Numbered from the stretch's first letter, positions 55,957 to 64,000 are shown. The stretch: 64,000 nucleotides of DNA from Segatella buccae ATCC 33574 (GCF_000184945.1 NZ_GL586311.1:2997882-3061881), one strand, 5' to 3'. The notes: generated from the sequence alone by a model not told the origin. Made by a program: numbers and translations.

Positions 55957-57918
55957 TTACCAGAGGATAACGTAGAGCAGCAGCGTGATCACGGCGATGC
56001 CGATGGTGCCGTAGGTGTAGCTGCGCGTGGTGGCAAAGAGGCCGAGGTTGATGGGCAGTGCCTTCTCGTCGCGCACCTTGTCCATGGAGTTGCTGTAAAG
56101 CCACACGGCCGACGACCCCACGAGCACGCCGAAGAAGAAGAAGGCCTGGAAGCCGATGTCGTTGAGATAGGCGATGAGGTTGCTGTCGGGGTCGGCACCG
56201 GGATTCATGGCCCCGAGCGTGGTGACGATGGCAGCCGCCACAATCATCAGCACGCCTGCACCGCCGAGTATCTTCGACCACAGGAGCATGGCCTTGCGGT
56301 CGCTCTCGGAGGGTTGCTCGCAGCCCACGGTCTTCTTGTCGAAGTAGGATACAATCACGAAGAACGTGAAGAGGATGATGAAGATGTAGCCGGCGCGGAA
56401 CTGGAAGGCCACGTCGCCGAGCGTCACCTTGAAGAGCACGCCCATCGGGATGGTGAGGATGGCCGTCCACACGGCAGCCAGCGAGGAAGCCCGCTTCCAC
56501 AGCAGGCCGAGACCGAACACAACGATGATGCCCGGATAGATGAAGCCGGAATACTCCTGAATGTACTGGAAGGCCTGATCGAGACCGCCGAGCAGGGGTT
56601 TCACGGCCACCAGAGCGATGACGAGGGCGGCCACGGCCACCAACCGGCCCACGCCCACGAGCTGCTTGTCGCCGGCATTGCGGTTGATGTATTTCTTGTA
56701 GATGTCCATCGTGAAGAGCGTGGAGGTGGAGTTGAACATCGAGGCCAGCGACGAGATGATGGCTGCCGTGAGGGCGGCGAAGCTCAGACCCTTGATACCC
56801 GTGGGGGTGAAGTTGCGGATGAGCCAGGGATAGGCGTCGTCGGCCACGTTGATTTTGCCTTGCAGGTTCATGCCGGCGAAGGCGTCGGGATTCTGCATGA
56901 TGTAGTAGGCGCAGATACCGGGCAGCACCACGATAAACGGAATGAGAATCTTCAGGAAGCCGGCAAAGACGAGTCCTTTCTTGGCCTCGTCGATGTTCTT
57001 GGCGGCCAGTCCTTTCTGGATGATATACTGGTTGAAGCCCCAGTAGCCGAGGTTGGTGAGCCACACGCCGCCCACCACGGCGGCGATGCCGGGCACGTTG
57101 GCGAAGGCATCGGCATTGTGGCTTTGCTGTATCACGAGATGGAAGTGTACGTCTTGCGCGTGGGCACCCGTGGTGAGGTCGTGAAACACTTTGCCCAGTG
57201 CGCCGAGTGTGTCGGTGCCGAACACGCCGGCCATCTCGCTGAGGGCCACATAGGCGGTGACCAGACCGCCGCCCACGAGGAATGTCACCTGCATCACATC
57301 GGTCCATGCCACCGAGGCCAGACCACCGTAGATGGAGTAGATGCCGGCCACGAGGAAGAGTCCGAAGATGATGAGCATCCGCATGGACACCTCGATGCCG
57401 AAGATGCTCACGGCCATGCCCTGCAGACCGAGTATCTGCTCAATGGCAAGTGCGCCGAGCCAGGCCACGGAGGTGAGGTTGACGAACACGTAGAGGAAGA
57501 GCCAGAGGATGGAGAAGGCCAGTCCCACACCGTCGTTGTAGCGTTCGCGGAGGAACTGGGGGATGGTGAATATCTTGCGGTCGAGCATCACGGGCAGCAG
57601 GAACTTGCCGATGACCACGAGCGTGATGGCGGCCATCACCTCGTAGGCTGCGATGGCGATGCCGTCGCGGAAGCCCGTGCCCGACATGCCGATAAACTGT
57701 TCGGCGGAGATGTTGGCGGCGATGAGCGAGGCGCCCACGGCCCACCATGTGAGGGTGTTGCCGGCGAGGAAGTAGTCGTTGGCGGTTTTTTCCTTGCCGC
57801 CTTTGTTGCGGCTCAGAAACAGTCCCAGTCCTACCAATAATATAAGGTAGACGATGAGAATCAGAAAGTCGATGGTCTTGAAGCCCGATGTGGCCAAGGC
57901 TTGTGAAATGTTGTTCAT
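55957..57918 (-). CDS. Sodium:solute symporter (SSS family), AraP-like arabinose transporter
   Basis: From the ATG at 57918 the product has about 653 residues and about 14 hydrophobic spans typical of SGLT-like symporters: IVYLILLVGLGLFLSRN, NDYFLAGNTLTWWAVGASL and ANISAEQFIGMSGTGFRDG, plus SFAALTAAIISSLASMFNS, a sodium-site helix. It is the likely arabinose importer by context (next to araR). An upstream in-frame extension from 57978 translates only the GC-rich hairpin repeat (SREALPSFGG) and is rejected. Confidence 0.9.
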   Translation of the reverse strand: MNNISQALATSGFKTIDFLILIVYLILLVGLGLFLSRNKGGKEKTANDYFLAGNTLTWWAVGASLIAANISAEQFIGMSGTGFRDGIAIAAYEVMAAITLVVIGKFLLPVMLDRKIFTIPQFLRERYNDGVGLAFSILWLFLYVFVNLTSVAWLGALAIEQILGLQGMAVSIFGIEVSMRMLIIFGLFLVAGIYSIYGGLASVAWTDVMQVTFLVGGGLVTAYVALSEMAGVFGTDTLGALGKVFHDLTTGAHAQDVHFHLVIQQSHNADAFANVPGIAAVVGGVWLTNLGYWGFNQYIIQKGLAAKNIDEAKKGLVFAGFLKILIPFIVVLPGICAYYIMQNPDAFAGMNLQGKINVADDAYPWLIRNFTPTGIKGLSFAALTAAIISSLASMFNSTSTLFTMDIYKKYINRNAGDKQLVGVGRLVAVAALVIALVAVKPLLGGLDQAFQYIQEYSGFIYPGIIVVFGLGLLWKRASSLAAVWTAILTIPMGVLFKVTLGDVAFQFRAGYIFIILFTFFVIVSYFDKKTVGCEQPSESDRKAMLLWSKILGGAGVLMIVAAAIVTTLGAMNPGADPDSNLIAYLNDIGFQAFFFFGVLVGSSAVWLYSNSMDKVRDEKALPINLGLFATTRSYTYGTIGIAVITLLLYVILW

Positions 57919-57935
57919 TGTTGGTGAGTGAGAGC

Positions 57936-57976
57936 CTCCCCCGGCCCCTCCGAAGGAGGGGAGTGCCTCGCGGGAC
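57936..57976. repeat. GC-rich hairpin element upstream of the symporter gene (left arm of a pair)
   Basis: CCTCCCCCGGCCCCTCCGAA, continuing to GGGAGTGCCTCGCGGGA, is about 40 bp of near-perfect inverse of 58207-58255. It lies 18 nt before the symporter ATG, inside its leader. Its palindromic core could affect initiation or transcription entry. Confidence 0.85.
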
Positions 57977-58066
57977 ACGGGTGGATATGGGGTGATGTTT
58001 TAGTCCACTGGTGGAAACCCGTTTGGGGGAGAGGCTGTTGGTTTATTGGTTAATTGATATTTCTGT

Positions 58067-58174
58067 TATTTGTTAAAGCACTCGTTAAAACATTTGTTAG
58101 AACATTTGTTAGAGCAATCGTTAAAACATTTGTTAGAACATTTGTTAAAGCACTCGTTAAAACATTTGTTAAAG
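58067..58174. repeat. Nine tandem 12-bp repeats in the symporter upstream region
   Basis: Nine units of 12 bp alternate among CACTCGTTAAAA, CATTTGTTAGAA, CATTTGTTAAAG and close variants. They occupy the middle of the spacer between galM and the symporter gene, between two inverted GC-rich hairpins. A translated reading (LKHS/LKHL repeats) has no start context or support. The array could be a cluster of protein-binding half-sites or simple slippage DNA. No clear TAnnTTTG promoter is visible for the symporter here. Confidence 0.85.
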
Positions 58175-58197
58175 CACTCCTGTTTCAAGGATAACAC

Positions 58198-59430
58198 TCA
58201 TTCAGCCTGTGTCCCGCCAGGCACTCCCCTCCTTTGGAGGGGCCGGGGGAGGCTAAACCTATATGCCAAGTGCGAGACATACGTCTCTCCCGGTTTCAGA
58301 TAGGGGTTGGAGACCTCCCACCCCTTGGTCTTGGCCACCGTCTTGGTGGGCGAGTCGGGATATTTCTGGCTTTCGAAGCACACGCTCACGTGCTTGGGAT
58401 ATTTCACCCCGTGCTTGCCCGGGATGCCCGTGCCCTGGAAGTTGCCCGTGTAGACCTGCAGGCCCGGTTCGTCGGTGAACACTTCGAGCAGGATGCCCGT
58501 CTTGGGCGAGTAGAGGCTGGCGGCCACTTCGGCCATGTTGCCCTTGCCGTCCTTGAAGGTGTTCAGGCACCAGTTGTGGTCGTAGCCCGTGGCATTCTTG
58601 ATTTGTTCGAATGTCGTGTCGCAGGCCTCGCCGATGGCCTTGGCCTTGCGGAAGTCCATAGGCGTGCCCTCCACGCTCTTGATTTCGCCCGTGGGGATAT
58701 AGAGTTTGTCGCTCGGTGTGAAGCTGTCGGCATTGATGTACATCACCTCGTCGAAGGCATCCTTCGACGGGTCGCCGCTCAAGTTGAAATAGGAGTGGTT
58801 GGTCATGTTGACCACGGTCTCCTTGTCGGTCGTGGCCTCAAAGGCGATGTCGAGCGTGTTGTCGCTTTTCACGGTGTAGGTGGCCTTGGCCTTCACCGTG
58901 CCGGGGAAACCGTTGTCGCCGTCGGGCGAGGTGAGCGTGAACACCACGCTCGAGTCGGTGCGGCTCTCGATGTCGTATATCTTGTTGATCCAGCCCGTGT
59001 TGCCGCCCCCGTGCAGACAGTTGCCGTTGTCGTTGTCGCGCAGGGTGTACTGTTTGCCGCCGGCGGTGAGCCGTGCCCCCTTGATGCGGTTGGCGTAGCG
59101 GCCCACGGTCGAACCGTAGTCAGACGGCGAGTTGAGCGTGTCGGCATACTGCGCGATGTTGTCGTAGCCCAGCACCACGTCGGTGGGCTTGCCGTCCTTG
59201 TCGGGCACGGTGATAGACACCACCCGGCCGCCATAGTTGGTGAGGCACACTTCCATGCCGTTGTTGTTGTGCAGTGTCACGAGTTCGGTCTTCTTGCCGT
59301 CGATGGTCGAATCGAAGGCTGCCGGATTGAGCCCGGAAACCGTGAGCTGTGTCTCTCCGCCCGCTCCGCAGGCCGTGAGCATCATGGTGGCCGTTGCGGC
59401 TCCAAGAATCAGATGGTTGATTTGTCTCAT
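58198..59430 (-). CDS. galM: Aldose 1-epimerase (mutarotase), lipoprotein
   Basis: GalM interconverts alpha and beta anomers of sugars, here probably arabinose or galactose before or during uptake. The 410-residue product has a lipoprotein signal ending LTAC (about residue 21), the start VTLHNNNGMEVCLTNYGGRV, STVGRYANRIKGARL, the His-bearing NMTNHSYFNLSG (about 217) and GYDHNWCL. About 19 residues at the end (SLPRPLQRRGVPGGTQAE) and the stop are encoded by the GC-rich hairpin element, not by family sequence. It heads the arabinose gene block. Confidence 0.93.
   Translation of the reverse strand: MRQINHLILGAATATMMLTACGAGGETQLTVSGLNPAAFDSTIDGKKTELVTLHNNNGMEVCLTNYGGRVVSITVPDKDGKPTDVVLGYDNIAQYADTLNSPSDYGSTVGRYANRIKGARLTAGGKQYTLRDNDNGNCLHGGGNTGWINKIYDIESRTDSSVVFTLTSPDGDNGFPGTVKAKATYTVKSDNTLDIAFEATTDKETVVNMTNHSYFNLSGDPSKDAFDEVMYINADSFTPSDKLYIPTGEIKSVEGTPMDFRKAKAIGEACDTTFEQIKNATGYDHNWCLNTFKDGKGNMAEVAASLYSPKTGILLEVFTDEPGLQVYTGNFQGTGIPGKHGVKYPKHVSVCFESQKYPDSPTKTVAKTKGWEVSNPYLKPGETYVSHLAYRFSLPRPLQRRGVPGGTQAE
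58207..58255. repeat. GC-rich hairpin element at the galM 3' end (right arm of a pair)
   Basis: This is a near-perfect inverse of 57936-57976, with the core CTCCTTTGGAGG. It overlaps the last codons of galM and brings its stop. With the left arm it brackets the 12-bp array, giving a unit of about 320 bp with inverted ends. Confidence 0.85.
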
Positions 59431-59670
59431 TTGTCGAGGTTTTGTAGGTTATTAGTTATTTTGGGTGTAAATTTACAACTTTTCCCCTAAAGTTGTATCT
59501 CTTTGGCATCGGTTTTTTCGCGCAACGGTGTAAATATAACACTTTTTAATAGTCCCTCTGTCTTCGTCGCGCGGCAGGGGTGGCTGCGCCGCGCCGCTTC
59601 CCGGACTTCGGAGAGGGTGGGAGGGCGATGGCTGTCTGTCGCCCGGTGATTGTCCGATATTTTCTGTTCC

Positions 59671-60048
59671 GATTTGCATTTCGCCTTTTTTTGTTGTACC
59701 TTTGCCGTAGGAAAGGGAGTGCGGAAGTGCTTCCTTTTTTTATTGAATAGTCCCCAACAAGCCCCCCAAAAAACCTCCCTGAGAGACCCCCAACCCCCTA
59801 AAGGGGGCTTTTCCAACCAGTTATGGGTTGCTGTTCGGCCCCAACGGCTTTCTGAAAGGGCCTCTTTGGCGTTGTCATCCGGCCCAAGTGGGCTTCTAAG
59901 TGTGGCCGTTTTGCAAGGTCGGTCGGGCCGAGTGAGAATTTTGATGGGGCGGATGAGGCAAATGGGACAACTATATTTGGTGGAACAAATGGTCGTGGGG
60001 AAAAGTCGTGTAAGGCTTTTTCGAAATCTAAATAAGTTTATGACTATA
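59671..60048 (+). repeat. Family-2 element, copy b (promoter plus hairpin)
   Basis: This aligns with 28051-28386. It has a perfect promoter (TTTG at 59673-59676, 20 bp, TACCTTTG at 59697-59704). A hairpin follows (left arm AAAGGGAGTGC, 59713-59723, loop GGAA, right arm GTGCTTCCTTT) with a T-run. Internal blocks such as GGGTTGCTGTTCGGCCCCAACGG, cut here for length, match copy a. An insertion carrying the CCCCCTAAAGGGGG palindrome distinguishes it. It lies upstream of the DPP IV gene. The flanking 59431-59670 holds only the galM upstream region. Confidence 0.75.
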
Positions 60049-60095
60049 CCCTCCGGCAATCCCTTGCTGGCCTGCGAGGGGAGGGGGACGGGGAT

Positions 60096-60257
60096 ATTCG
60101 TTTCATCCGCACCATCCGCCGGCAAAAACACTCTTCGGCGAATTATACGAATTATGCGAATGCAGCTTGCGGAACAATTCGTTTCATCCGCACCATTCGC
60201 CGACAAAAATATTCTTCGGCGAATGGTGCGGATTACGCGAATGCCGTTTGAGAAATA
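60096..60257. repeat. Two tandem 81-bp repeats with a strong hairpin
   Basis: Units begin ATTCGTTTCATCCGCACCAT at 60096 and 60177. In the second unit an 18-bp perfect stem (60186-60203 with 60216-60233) encloses CAAAAATATTCT. The first unit's hairpin is partly decayed. This lies about 40 nt before the promoter of the DPP IV gene, and no gene is present. Confidence 0.85.
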
Positions 60258-60292
60258 ATCCGCTTTCTCCTCCCCGTTCCGCAAATTCTTTG

Positions 60293-60300
60293 TAACTTTG
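60293..60300 (+). promoter_or_regulatory. -7 box for the DPP IV gene
   Basis: TAACTTTG matches TAnnTTTG and lies 24 nt before the ATG at 60325. It also makes the earlier in-frame start at 60298 impossible, since that overlaps the box. No good -33 TTTG is seen at 20 bp. Confidence 0.6.
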
Positions 60301-60324
60301 TGCGCAATAAAGCAAAACCGAACT

Positions 60325-62541
60325 ATGGACAAGTTTTCATGGAAGAATAAGTTTCTTACCCTTATGTGTGCAACCCTATTGGCCGGCACTTCCGCCGCAC
60401 GGGAGCAAGGCCGCCTCGACCTGCAGACCATCACCTCGGGCGAACTCGCGCCTGCCTACATCACCGGCATCAACCCCATTGCGGGTACCGATCTCTATGC
60501 GCAGGTGAGTGCCGACGGTCGGCAAATCGTCAGCCGCTCGTTCAAGACGGGGCGGCAACGGGCTGTGCTCTTCGACGTGGCCGCCACCGAGGGCGAACAT
60601 ATCGACGCGTTTGACGGCTACGAGATGGACCGGCAGGGCCGCCAACTGCTCATCCGCACCCGCACCGAGGCCGTGTACCGGCGTTCCTACAAGGCCGAAT
60701 TCTACCGCTACGACATCGCCACCCGCCGGCTCTCGAAACTCTCGGAGGGCGGGCCGCAGCAGGTGCCGGCCTTCTCGCCAGACGGGCGGAAGATAGCCTT
60801 CGTGCGCGACAACAACCTCTTTGTGGTGGCCGACGGGCACGAGCGGCAGGTGACGACCGACGGGCGGTTTAACGAAATCATCAACGGCATACCCGACTGG
60901 GTGAACGAGGAGGAGTTCGGCTTCAATCGCGCCTTTGCCTTCAATGCCGACGGCACGCGGCTCTGCTGGCTCCGCTACGACGAGTCGCGGGTGAAGACCT
61001 ACGCCCTGCAACTCTTCAAGGGCGAGTGTCCCGAGCGTGAGGCACTGGCCGACTATCCCGGCGAATACTCCTACAAATATCCCAAGGCAGGCTATGACAA
61101 CTCCGTCGTGAGCGCGTGGAGCTGCGACCTCGGGAGTGGTGAGGTGCGCCGGCTGCAAGTGCCGTTGGCCGCCGACGGCTACATGCCCCGCATCAAGGCC
61201 ACAGCCGACAGCCGCGCCATGATTGTCTACACCATGAACCGCCATCAGGATACGCTCTGCCTCTACCGCGCCGACCCCGTCACGGGCCTCTCGCGGCTGC
61301 TCATCAGCGAGAGTGTGCCGCGCTACGTGAAGGAGGAGGCGATGGAGGGCATCACCGTGCTCGACCGCCACATCCTCGTGCCCAGCGACCGCGACGGTTA
61401 CATGCACCTCTATCTCTACGACATGGAGGGTCGTCTGCTGCGGCAGGTGGAGCGCGGTGACTACGATGTGACGGCGGTCTGCGGCTTCGACGAGCGGCGG
61501 GGCGATGTCTACTATCAGGCTGCGCGGCTCAATGCCCACGACAGGCAGGTGTATGTGACCCGGGCCGACGGACGCACCGAACGGCTCACCGACCGCGAGG
61601 GCAACAACTCAGCTGTCTTCTCGGCCGACCTGCGCTATTTCGTCAACGTGTGGAGCGACTATGACCATCCCTATGTATTCACCTTGCGCACGAATGGGGG
61701 CAAGACGCTCGCCGTGCTCGAAGACAACCACAAGTTGGCAGGCCGGTTGGCCGACTATGGTTTCGGCCGCCGCGAGACTTTCTCGTTTGTCACCTCCGAG
61801 GGCGTGCGGCTCGACGGATGGATGGTGAAGCCGACCGACTTCGACCCCTCCCGCCGCTATCCCGTGATTCTCTACCAGTATTCCGGCCCCGGCAGCCAAC
61901 AGGTGATAAACGCCTGGAGCACCGGCAGCATGGGGCAGGGTGGGGCCTTCGACCACTATCTGGCGCAGCAGGGCTTCATTGTGGCTTGCGTGGACGGGCG
62001 CGGAACGGGTGGCCGCGGGGCGGAGTTTGAGAAGGTCACTTATCTGAAACTGGGCGAACTGGAGGCCCGCGACCAAGTGGAGACGGCCCTCTATCTCGGC
62101 ACGCTGCCCTACGTGGACAAAGACAATATCGGCATCTGGGGCTGGAGTTTCGGCGGTTTCTGCACGCTCATGAGCATGAGCGAGGGCCGCGGGGTGTTCA
62201 AGGCCGGTGTGGCTGTGGCGCCGCCCACCAACTGGAAGTTCTACGACACCATCTACACCGAGCGGTACATGCGCACGCCCCGCGAAAATGCCGAGGGCTA
62301 CAAGACCAATCCCATTGAGCGGGCCGACCGTCTGCACGGTTCGCTGCTCATCTGCCACGGACTGGCCGACGACAATGTGCATCCTCAAAACGCATTCGAA
62401 TATTCCGAAGCGTTGGTGCAGGCAGACAAAGACTTTAAGGAAAACTTCTACGTGAACCGCAACCACGGCATCCGCGGCGGCAACACCCGCACGCATCTGC
62501 TGCGCCAGATTTCGCAGTGGTTTGAGAGGGAATTAAAGTAG
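60325..62541 (+). CDS. Dipeptidyl peptidase IV (S9B), exported
   Basis: This serine peptidase removes Xaa-Pro dipeptides in the periplasm. The product has 738 residues from 60325 with a signal peptide (MDKFSWKNKFLTLMCATLLA then GTSAA). The beta-propeller includes the substrate-anchoring DWVNEEEFGF (double Glu, about 192-201). The hydrolase domain has GWSFGGFCTLM (about 612), the Asp segment CHGLADDNVHPQNA (about 686) and the His segment NRNHGIRGGNTRTHL (about 715). Similar enzymes occur in peptide-fermenting Bacteroidota. Confidence 0.95.
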   Translation: MDKFSWKNKFLTLMCATLLAGTSAAREQGRLDLQTITSGELAPAYITGINPIAGTDLYAQVSADGRQIVSRSFKTGRQRAVLFDVAATEGEHIDAFDGYEMDRQGRQLLIRTRTEAVYRRSYKAEFYRYDIATRRLSKLSEGGPQQVPAFSPDGRKIAFVRDNNLFVVADGHERQVTTDGRFNEIINGIPDWVNEEEFGFNRAFAFNADGTRLCWLRYDESRVKTYALQLFKGECPEREALADYPGEYSYKYPKAGYDNSVVSAWSCDLGSGEVRRLQVPLAADGYMPRIKATADSRAMIVYTMNRHQDTLCLYRADPVTGLSRLLISESVPRYVKEEAMEGITVLDRHILVPSDRDGYMHLYLYDMEGRLLRQVERGDYDVTAVCGFDERRGDVYYQAARLNAHDRQVYVTRADGRTERLTDREGNNSAVFSADLRYFVNVWSDYDHPYVFTLRTNGGKTLAVLEDNHKLAGRLADYGFGRRETFSFVTSEGVRLDGWMVKPTDFDPSRRYPVILYQYSGPGSQQVINAWSTGSMGQGGAFDHYLAQQGFIVACVDGRGTGGRGAEFEKVTYLKLGELEARDQVETALYLGTLPYVDKDNIGIWGWSFGGFCTLMSMSEGRGVFKAGVAVAPPTNWKFYDTIYTERYMRTPRENAEGYKTNPIERADRLHGSLLICHGLADDNVHPQNAFEYSEALVQADKDFKENFYVNRNHGIRGGNTRTHLLRQISQWFERELK

Positions 62542-62570
62542 TTAGGAGTTTTATTGGGAGTTTTTTTGTA

Positions 62571-62705
62571 AGGAGTTAAAGGGAGTTAAGGAGTTAAAGG
62601 GAGTTAAGACAATAGTCTCATCGCTTATAAAGCTATATGGTCTTTGTGCAAGCAATAAAGCCGTTGTCTTAACTCCCTTTAACTCCTTAACTCCCTTTAA
62701 CTCCT
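62571..62705. repeat. Perfect 42-bp inverted repeat between the DPP IV gene and pflA
   Basis: The arms 62571-62612 and 62664-62705 are exact inverses of each other (built of GGAGTTAAA and GGGAGTTAAG words), with 51 nt between. It can form a very long hairpin between convergent genes. The right arm reaches into pflA and provides its stop codon. A partial copy lies upstream of tkt at about 49120-49145. Confidence 0.92.
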
Positions 62706-63446
62706 AATTCCCAACTTCCTTTTCGCGTTTTCTATGCGTTCCGGTGTGGGCGGTTCCACCCCTTTGAGCGGATAGTCAAGCCCGAGTTTCTCATATTTAT
62801 ACGTGCCCAACGTGTGATAGGGCAGCACATCCACGCGCTCCACATTGGTCAGCGTGTTGAGGAAAGTCCGCAGCCGGGCGAGATAGTCGTCGCGGTCGGT
62901 GATGCCGGGGATGAGCACATGGCGTATCCACACCGGTTTGTGAATGTCGCTCAAGTAGCGGGCGCAGTCGAGAATGTTGCGGTTGGAGTGCTTTGTCAGC
63001 TTGCGGTGCTCATCGTCGTCTATGTGCTTGATGTCGAGCAAGATAGTGTCGGTGTACTTCATCAGCTCTTCAAACTTGGCAAACCACGCCCCCTGCCGCG
63101 TGAAAGGCTGCGCCGAGGTGTCAAGACACGTGTTGATGCCCCGCTCGTGAGCCTTGCGGAAGAGTTCCGTGAGGAAGTCTATCTGCATCAATGCTTCGCC
63201 GCCGCTCACGGTGATGCCGCCCTCCCGGCCCCAATAGGAGCGGTAGTGCTCGGCCCGGTCGAGCAGTTCGTCGGCCGTCATCTTTTCCCCCACGCCCGTC
63301 TGCCACGAGTCGGGGTTGTGGCAGAACTGGCAGCGCATGGGGCAACCTTGCAGAAAGATGAGAAACCGGATGCCCGGGCCGTCCACCGAGCCGAAGGTCT
63401 CGATGCTGTGGATGAAGCCGAAAAGGGGTAGCCCCACCCCCGGCAC
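62697..63446 (-). CDS. pflA: Pyruvate formate-lyase activating enzyme
   Basis: PflA is a radical SAM enzyme that installs the glycyl radical on PflB in anaerobic cells. The product is about 249 residues with GFIHSIETFGSVDGPGIRFL (about 10-29) and the cluster motif GCPMRCQFCHNPD (about 34-46), followed by GGITVSGGEALMQ. The start is uncertain: the frame has a GTG at 63446 (and another at 63437) within GC-rich repeat DNA, and no ATG. The final residues RS and the TAA stop come from the 42-bp inverted repeat. It is directly downstream of pflB, as is usual. Confidence 0.92.
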   Translation of the reverse strand: MPGVGLPLFGFIHSIETFGSVDGPGIRFLIFLQGCPMRCQFCHNPDSWQTGVGEKMTADELLDRAEHYRSYWGREGGITVSGGEALMQIDFLTELFRKAHERGINTCLDTSAQPFTRQGAWFAKFEELMKYTDTILLDIKHIDDDEHRKLTKHSNRNILDCARYLSDIHKPVWIRHVLIPGITDRDDYLARLRTFLNTLTNVERVDVLPYHTLGTYKYEKLGLDYPLKGVEPPTPERIENAKRKLGIRS

Positions 63447-63640
63447 GGCCTCACCCCCGGCCCCTCTCCGAGGGGAGAGGGGAGTGAAGTGCCTTGTGGG
63501 TGAAAGATATCTTGTATGTTCTTGTTGTTATCCATGTTATCATCCATAATGTTATGTAGCAAAAGAAAAAGCCTCACCCCCGGCCCTCTCCCCTTGGCGA
63601 GGGGCCGGGGGTGAGGCTGTGTCGGGAGTGAGACCGTTCC
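63447..63640. repeat. GC-rich hairpins between pflB and pflA
   Basis: Two related blocks occur, CCTCACCCCCGGCCCCTCTCC (63450-63478, shortened) and GCCTCACCCCCGGCCCTCTC, continuing to GGCCGGGGGTGAGGC (63572-63620). The latter is a long hairpin (GCCTCACCCCCGGCC with its complement). They are cousins of the other GC-rich elements. The hairpin could end or attenuate pflB transcription before pflA. Confidence 0.75.
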
Positions 63641-63664
63641 GGCTGCCTAAGCCTATTCCTTTTC

Positions 63665-64000
63665 TTACAACCTTCCGTGTGCCTGTCGGGCAATCACATC
63701 GAGCTGCTGCTCGCGTGTGAGGTCGATAAATTTCACGGCGTAGCCGCTCACACGGATGGTGAAGTTCTGGTATTCCTCTTTCTCGGGATGCTCCATGGCA
63801 TCTTTGAGCTTCTCCACGCCGAAGACATTCACGTTGAGGTGGTGTGCCCCTTGGTCGAAGTAGCCGTCCATCACACCTACGAGCGTGTTGGCGCGTTCCT
63901 CGTCATCGTGGCCCAGTGCACCCGGACTGATGGTCTGCGTGTTGGAGATGCCGTCGAGCGCATACTCGTAGGGCAGTTTGGCCACGGAGTTGAGCGAAGC
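63665..64000 (-). CDS. pflB: Pyruvate formate-lyase, C-terminal part (runs off the window)
   Basis: This is the last 111 residues of PflB, which cleaves pyruvate with CoA to acetyl-CoA and formate. The frame is open through the window end. It contains [25 protein letters not shown] sequence and the glycyl radical motif RVSGYAVKF near the C-terminus, with the radical Gly in RVSGY. The end [13 protein letters not shown] is unremarkable. pflA lies downstream on the same strand. Confidence 0.96.
   Translation of the reverse strand, partial: ASLNSVAKLPYEYALDGISNTQTISPGALGHDDEERANTLVGVMDGYFDQGAHHLNVNVFGVEKLKDAMEHPEKEEYQNFTIRVSGYAVKFIDLTREQQLDVIARQAHGRL

Noticed and set aside
57919..57978. N-terminal extension of the symporter
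   Set aside because: The extra residues are the translated GC-rich repeat, also seen by chance near yigZ, and not part of the transporter family.
58067..58174. CRISPR array
   Set aside because: The 12-bp, 8-bp and 44-bp arrays have no unique spacers, and no cas genes are present.
58067..58303. Leucine/histidine/lysine repeat peptide read from the 12-bp array
   Set aside because: A 12-bp repeat always gives a four-residue periodic peptide. There is no promoter or family support, and the frame continues into the GC-rich hairpin.
59650..60258. 202-codon frame across the family-2 element
   Set aside because: It begins inside the promoter region, contains the hairpin and the tandem repeats, and has no recognisable domain.

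Overview
The window looks like chromosome from a Bacteroidota member, most likely a GC-rich Prevotella or close Prevotellaceae relative. The evidence is the promoter type (a TTTG box about 20 bp upstream of TAnnTTTG, seen many times), weak Shine-Dalgarno signals, lipoproteins with an L-T-A-C or M-T-S-C lipobox, and family-specific genes: DUF3078, a Nudix-type AraR, a CcsB-CcsA fusion, and a lysine-type phosphoglycerate dehydrogenase. No phage, CRISPR array or rRNA operon is visible.

Layout. 1-997: repeat copy, terminator, two tandem tRNA-Arg(ACG) genes on the minus strand, then the ftsY promoter. 998-8472 (+): ftsY, rimO, an HU protein, an unusual membrane-anchored HU/LysM protein, two periplasmic TPR proteins and a DbpA-like helicase. 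9187-13269 (+): serC, serA, DUF1015, YigZ. 13515-15659 (-): M3 peptidase. 15844-17000: an intact IS1595-family element with 20-bp inverted repeats, sitting between the divergent promoters of the peptidase and a type IV McrBC restriction pair (17064-20716). 20873-27729 (-): porin, imelysin, dihaem lipoprotein and the CcsBA haem ligase, forming an apparent iron/haem operon with a structured 5' leader. 28524-38382: a radical SAM maturase, a GH10-like hydrolase, CstA, RecR, a small membrane protein, a GT2 glycosyltransferase, a flavodoxin-fold oxidoreductase and an MFS transporter. 38490-44199 (-): S9 peptidase, YidC and PyrG. 44373-45695 (+): DUF3078 protein. 46312-59430 (-): an L-arabinose/pentose regulon (GalM, AraP-like symporter, AraR, AraD, AraA, AraB-like kinase, GH51 arabinofuranosidase, transketolase, RpiB). 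60325-62541 (+): DPP IV. 62697-64000 (-): PflA and the C-terminus of PflB.

Functional logic. The arabinose block is a complete route: the GH51 enzyme releases arabinose, the symporter imports it, GalM interconverts anomers, AraA/AraB/AraD convert it to xylulose 5-phosphate, transketolase and RpiB feed central metabolism, and AraR senses the pathway. The porin-imelysin-dihaem-CcsBA block couples an envelope iron module with the synthase that attaches haem to its cytochrome. PflA/PflB and the radical SAM maturase imply anaerobic growth.

The most unusual content is non-coding. A roughly 370-bp intergenic repeat occurs four times. In three copies a central 15-bp stem is perfect and shows three compensatory base-pair changes. 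A second two-copy element carries a textbook promoter followed at once by a hairpin. Several short inverted-repeat elements abut gene 3' ends and supply the stop codons of yigZ, galM, rpiB and pflA. Tandem arrays with 8-, 12-, 44- and 81-bp periods lie in other spacers.
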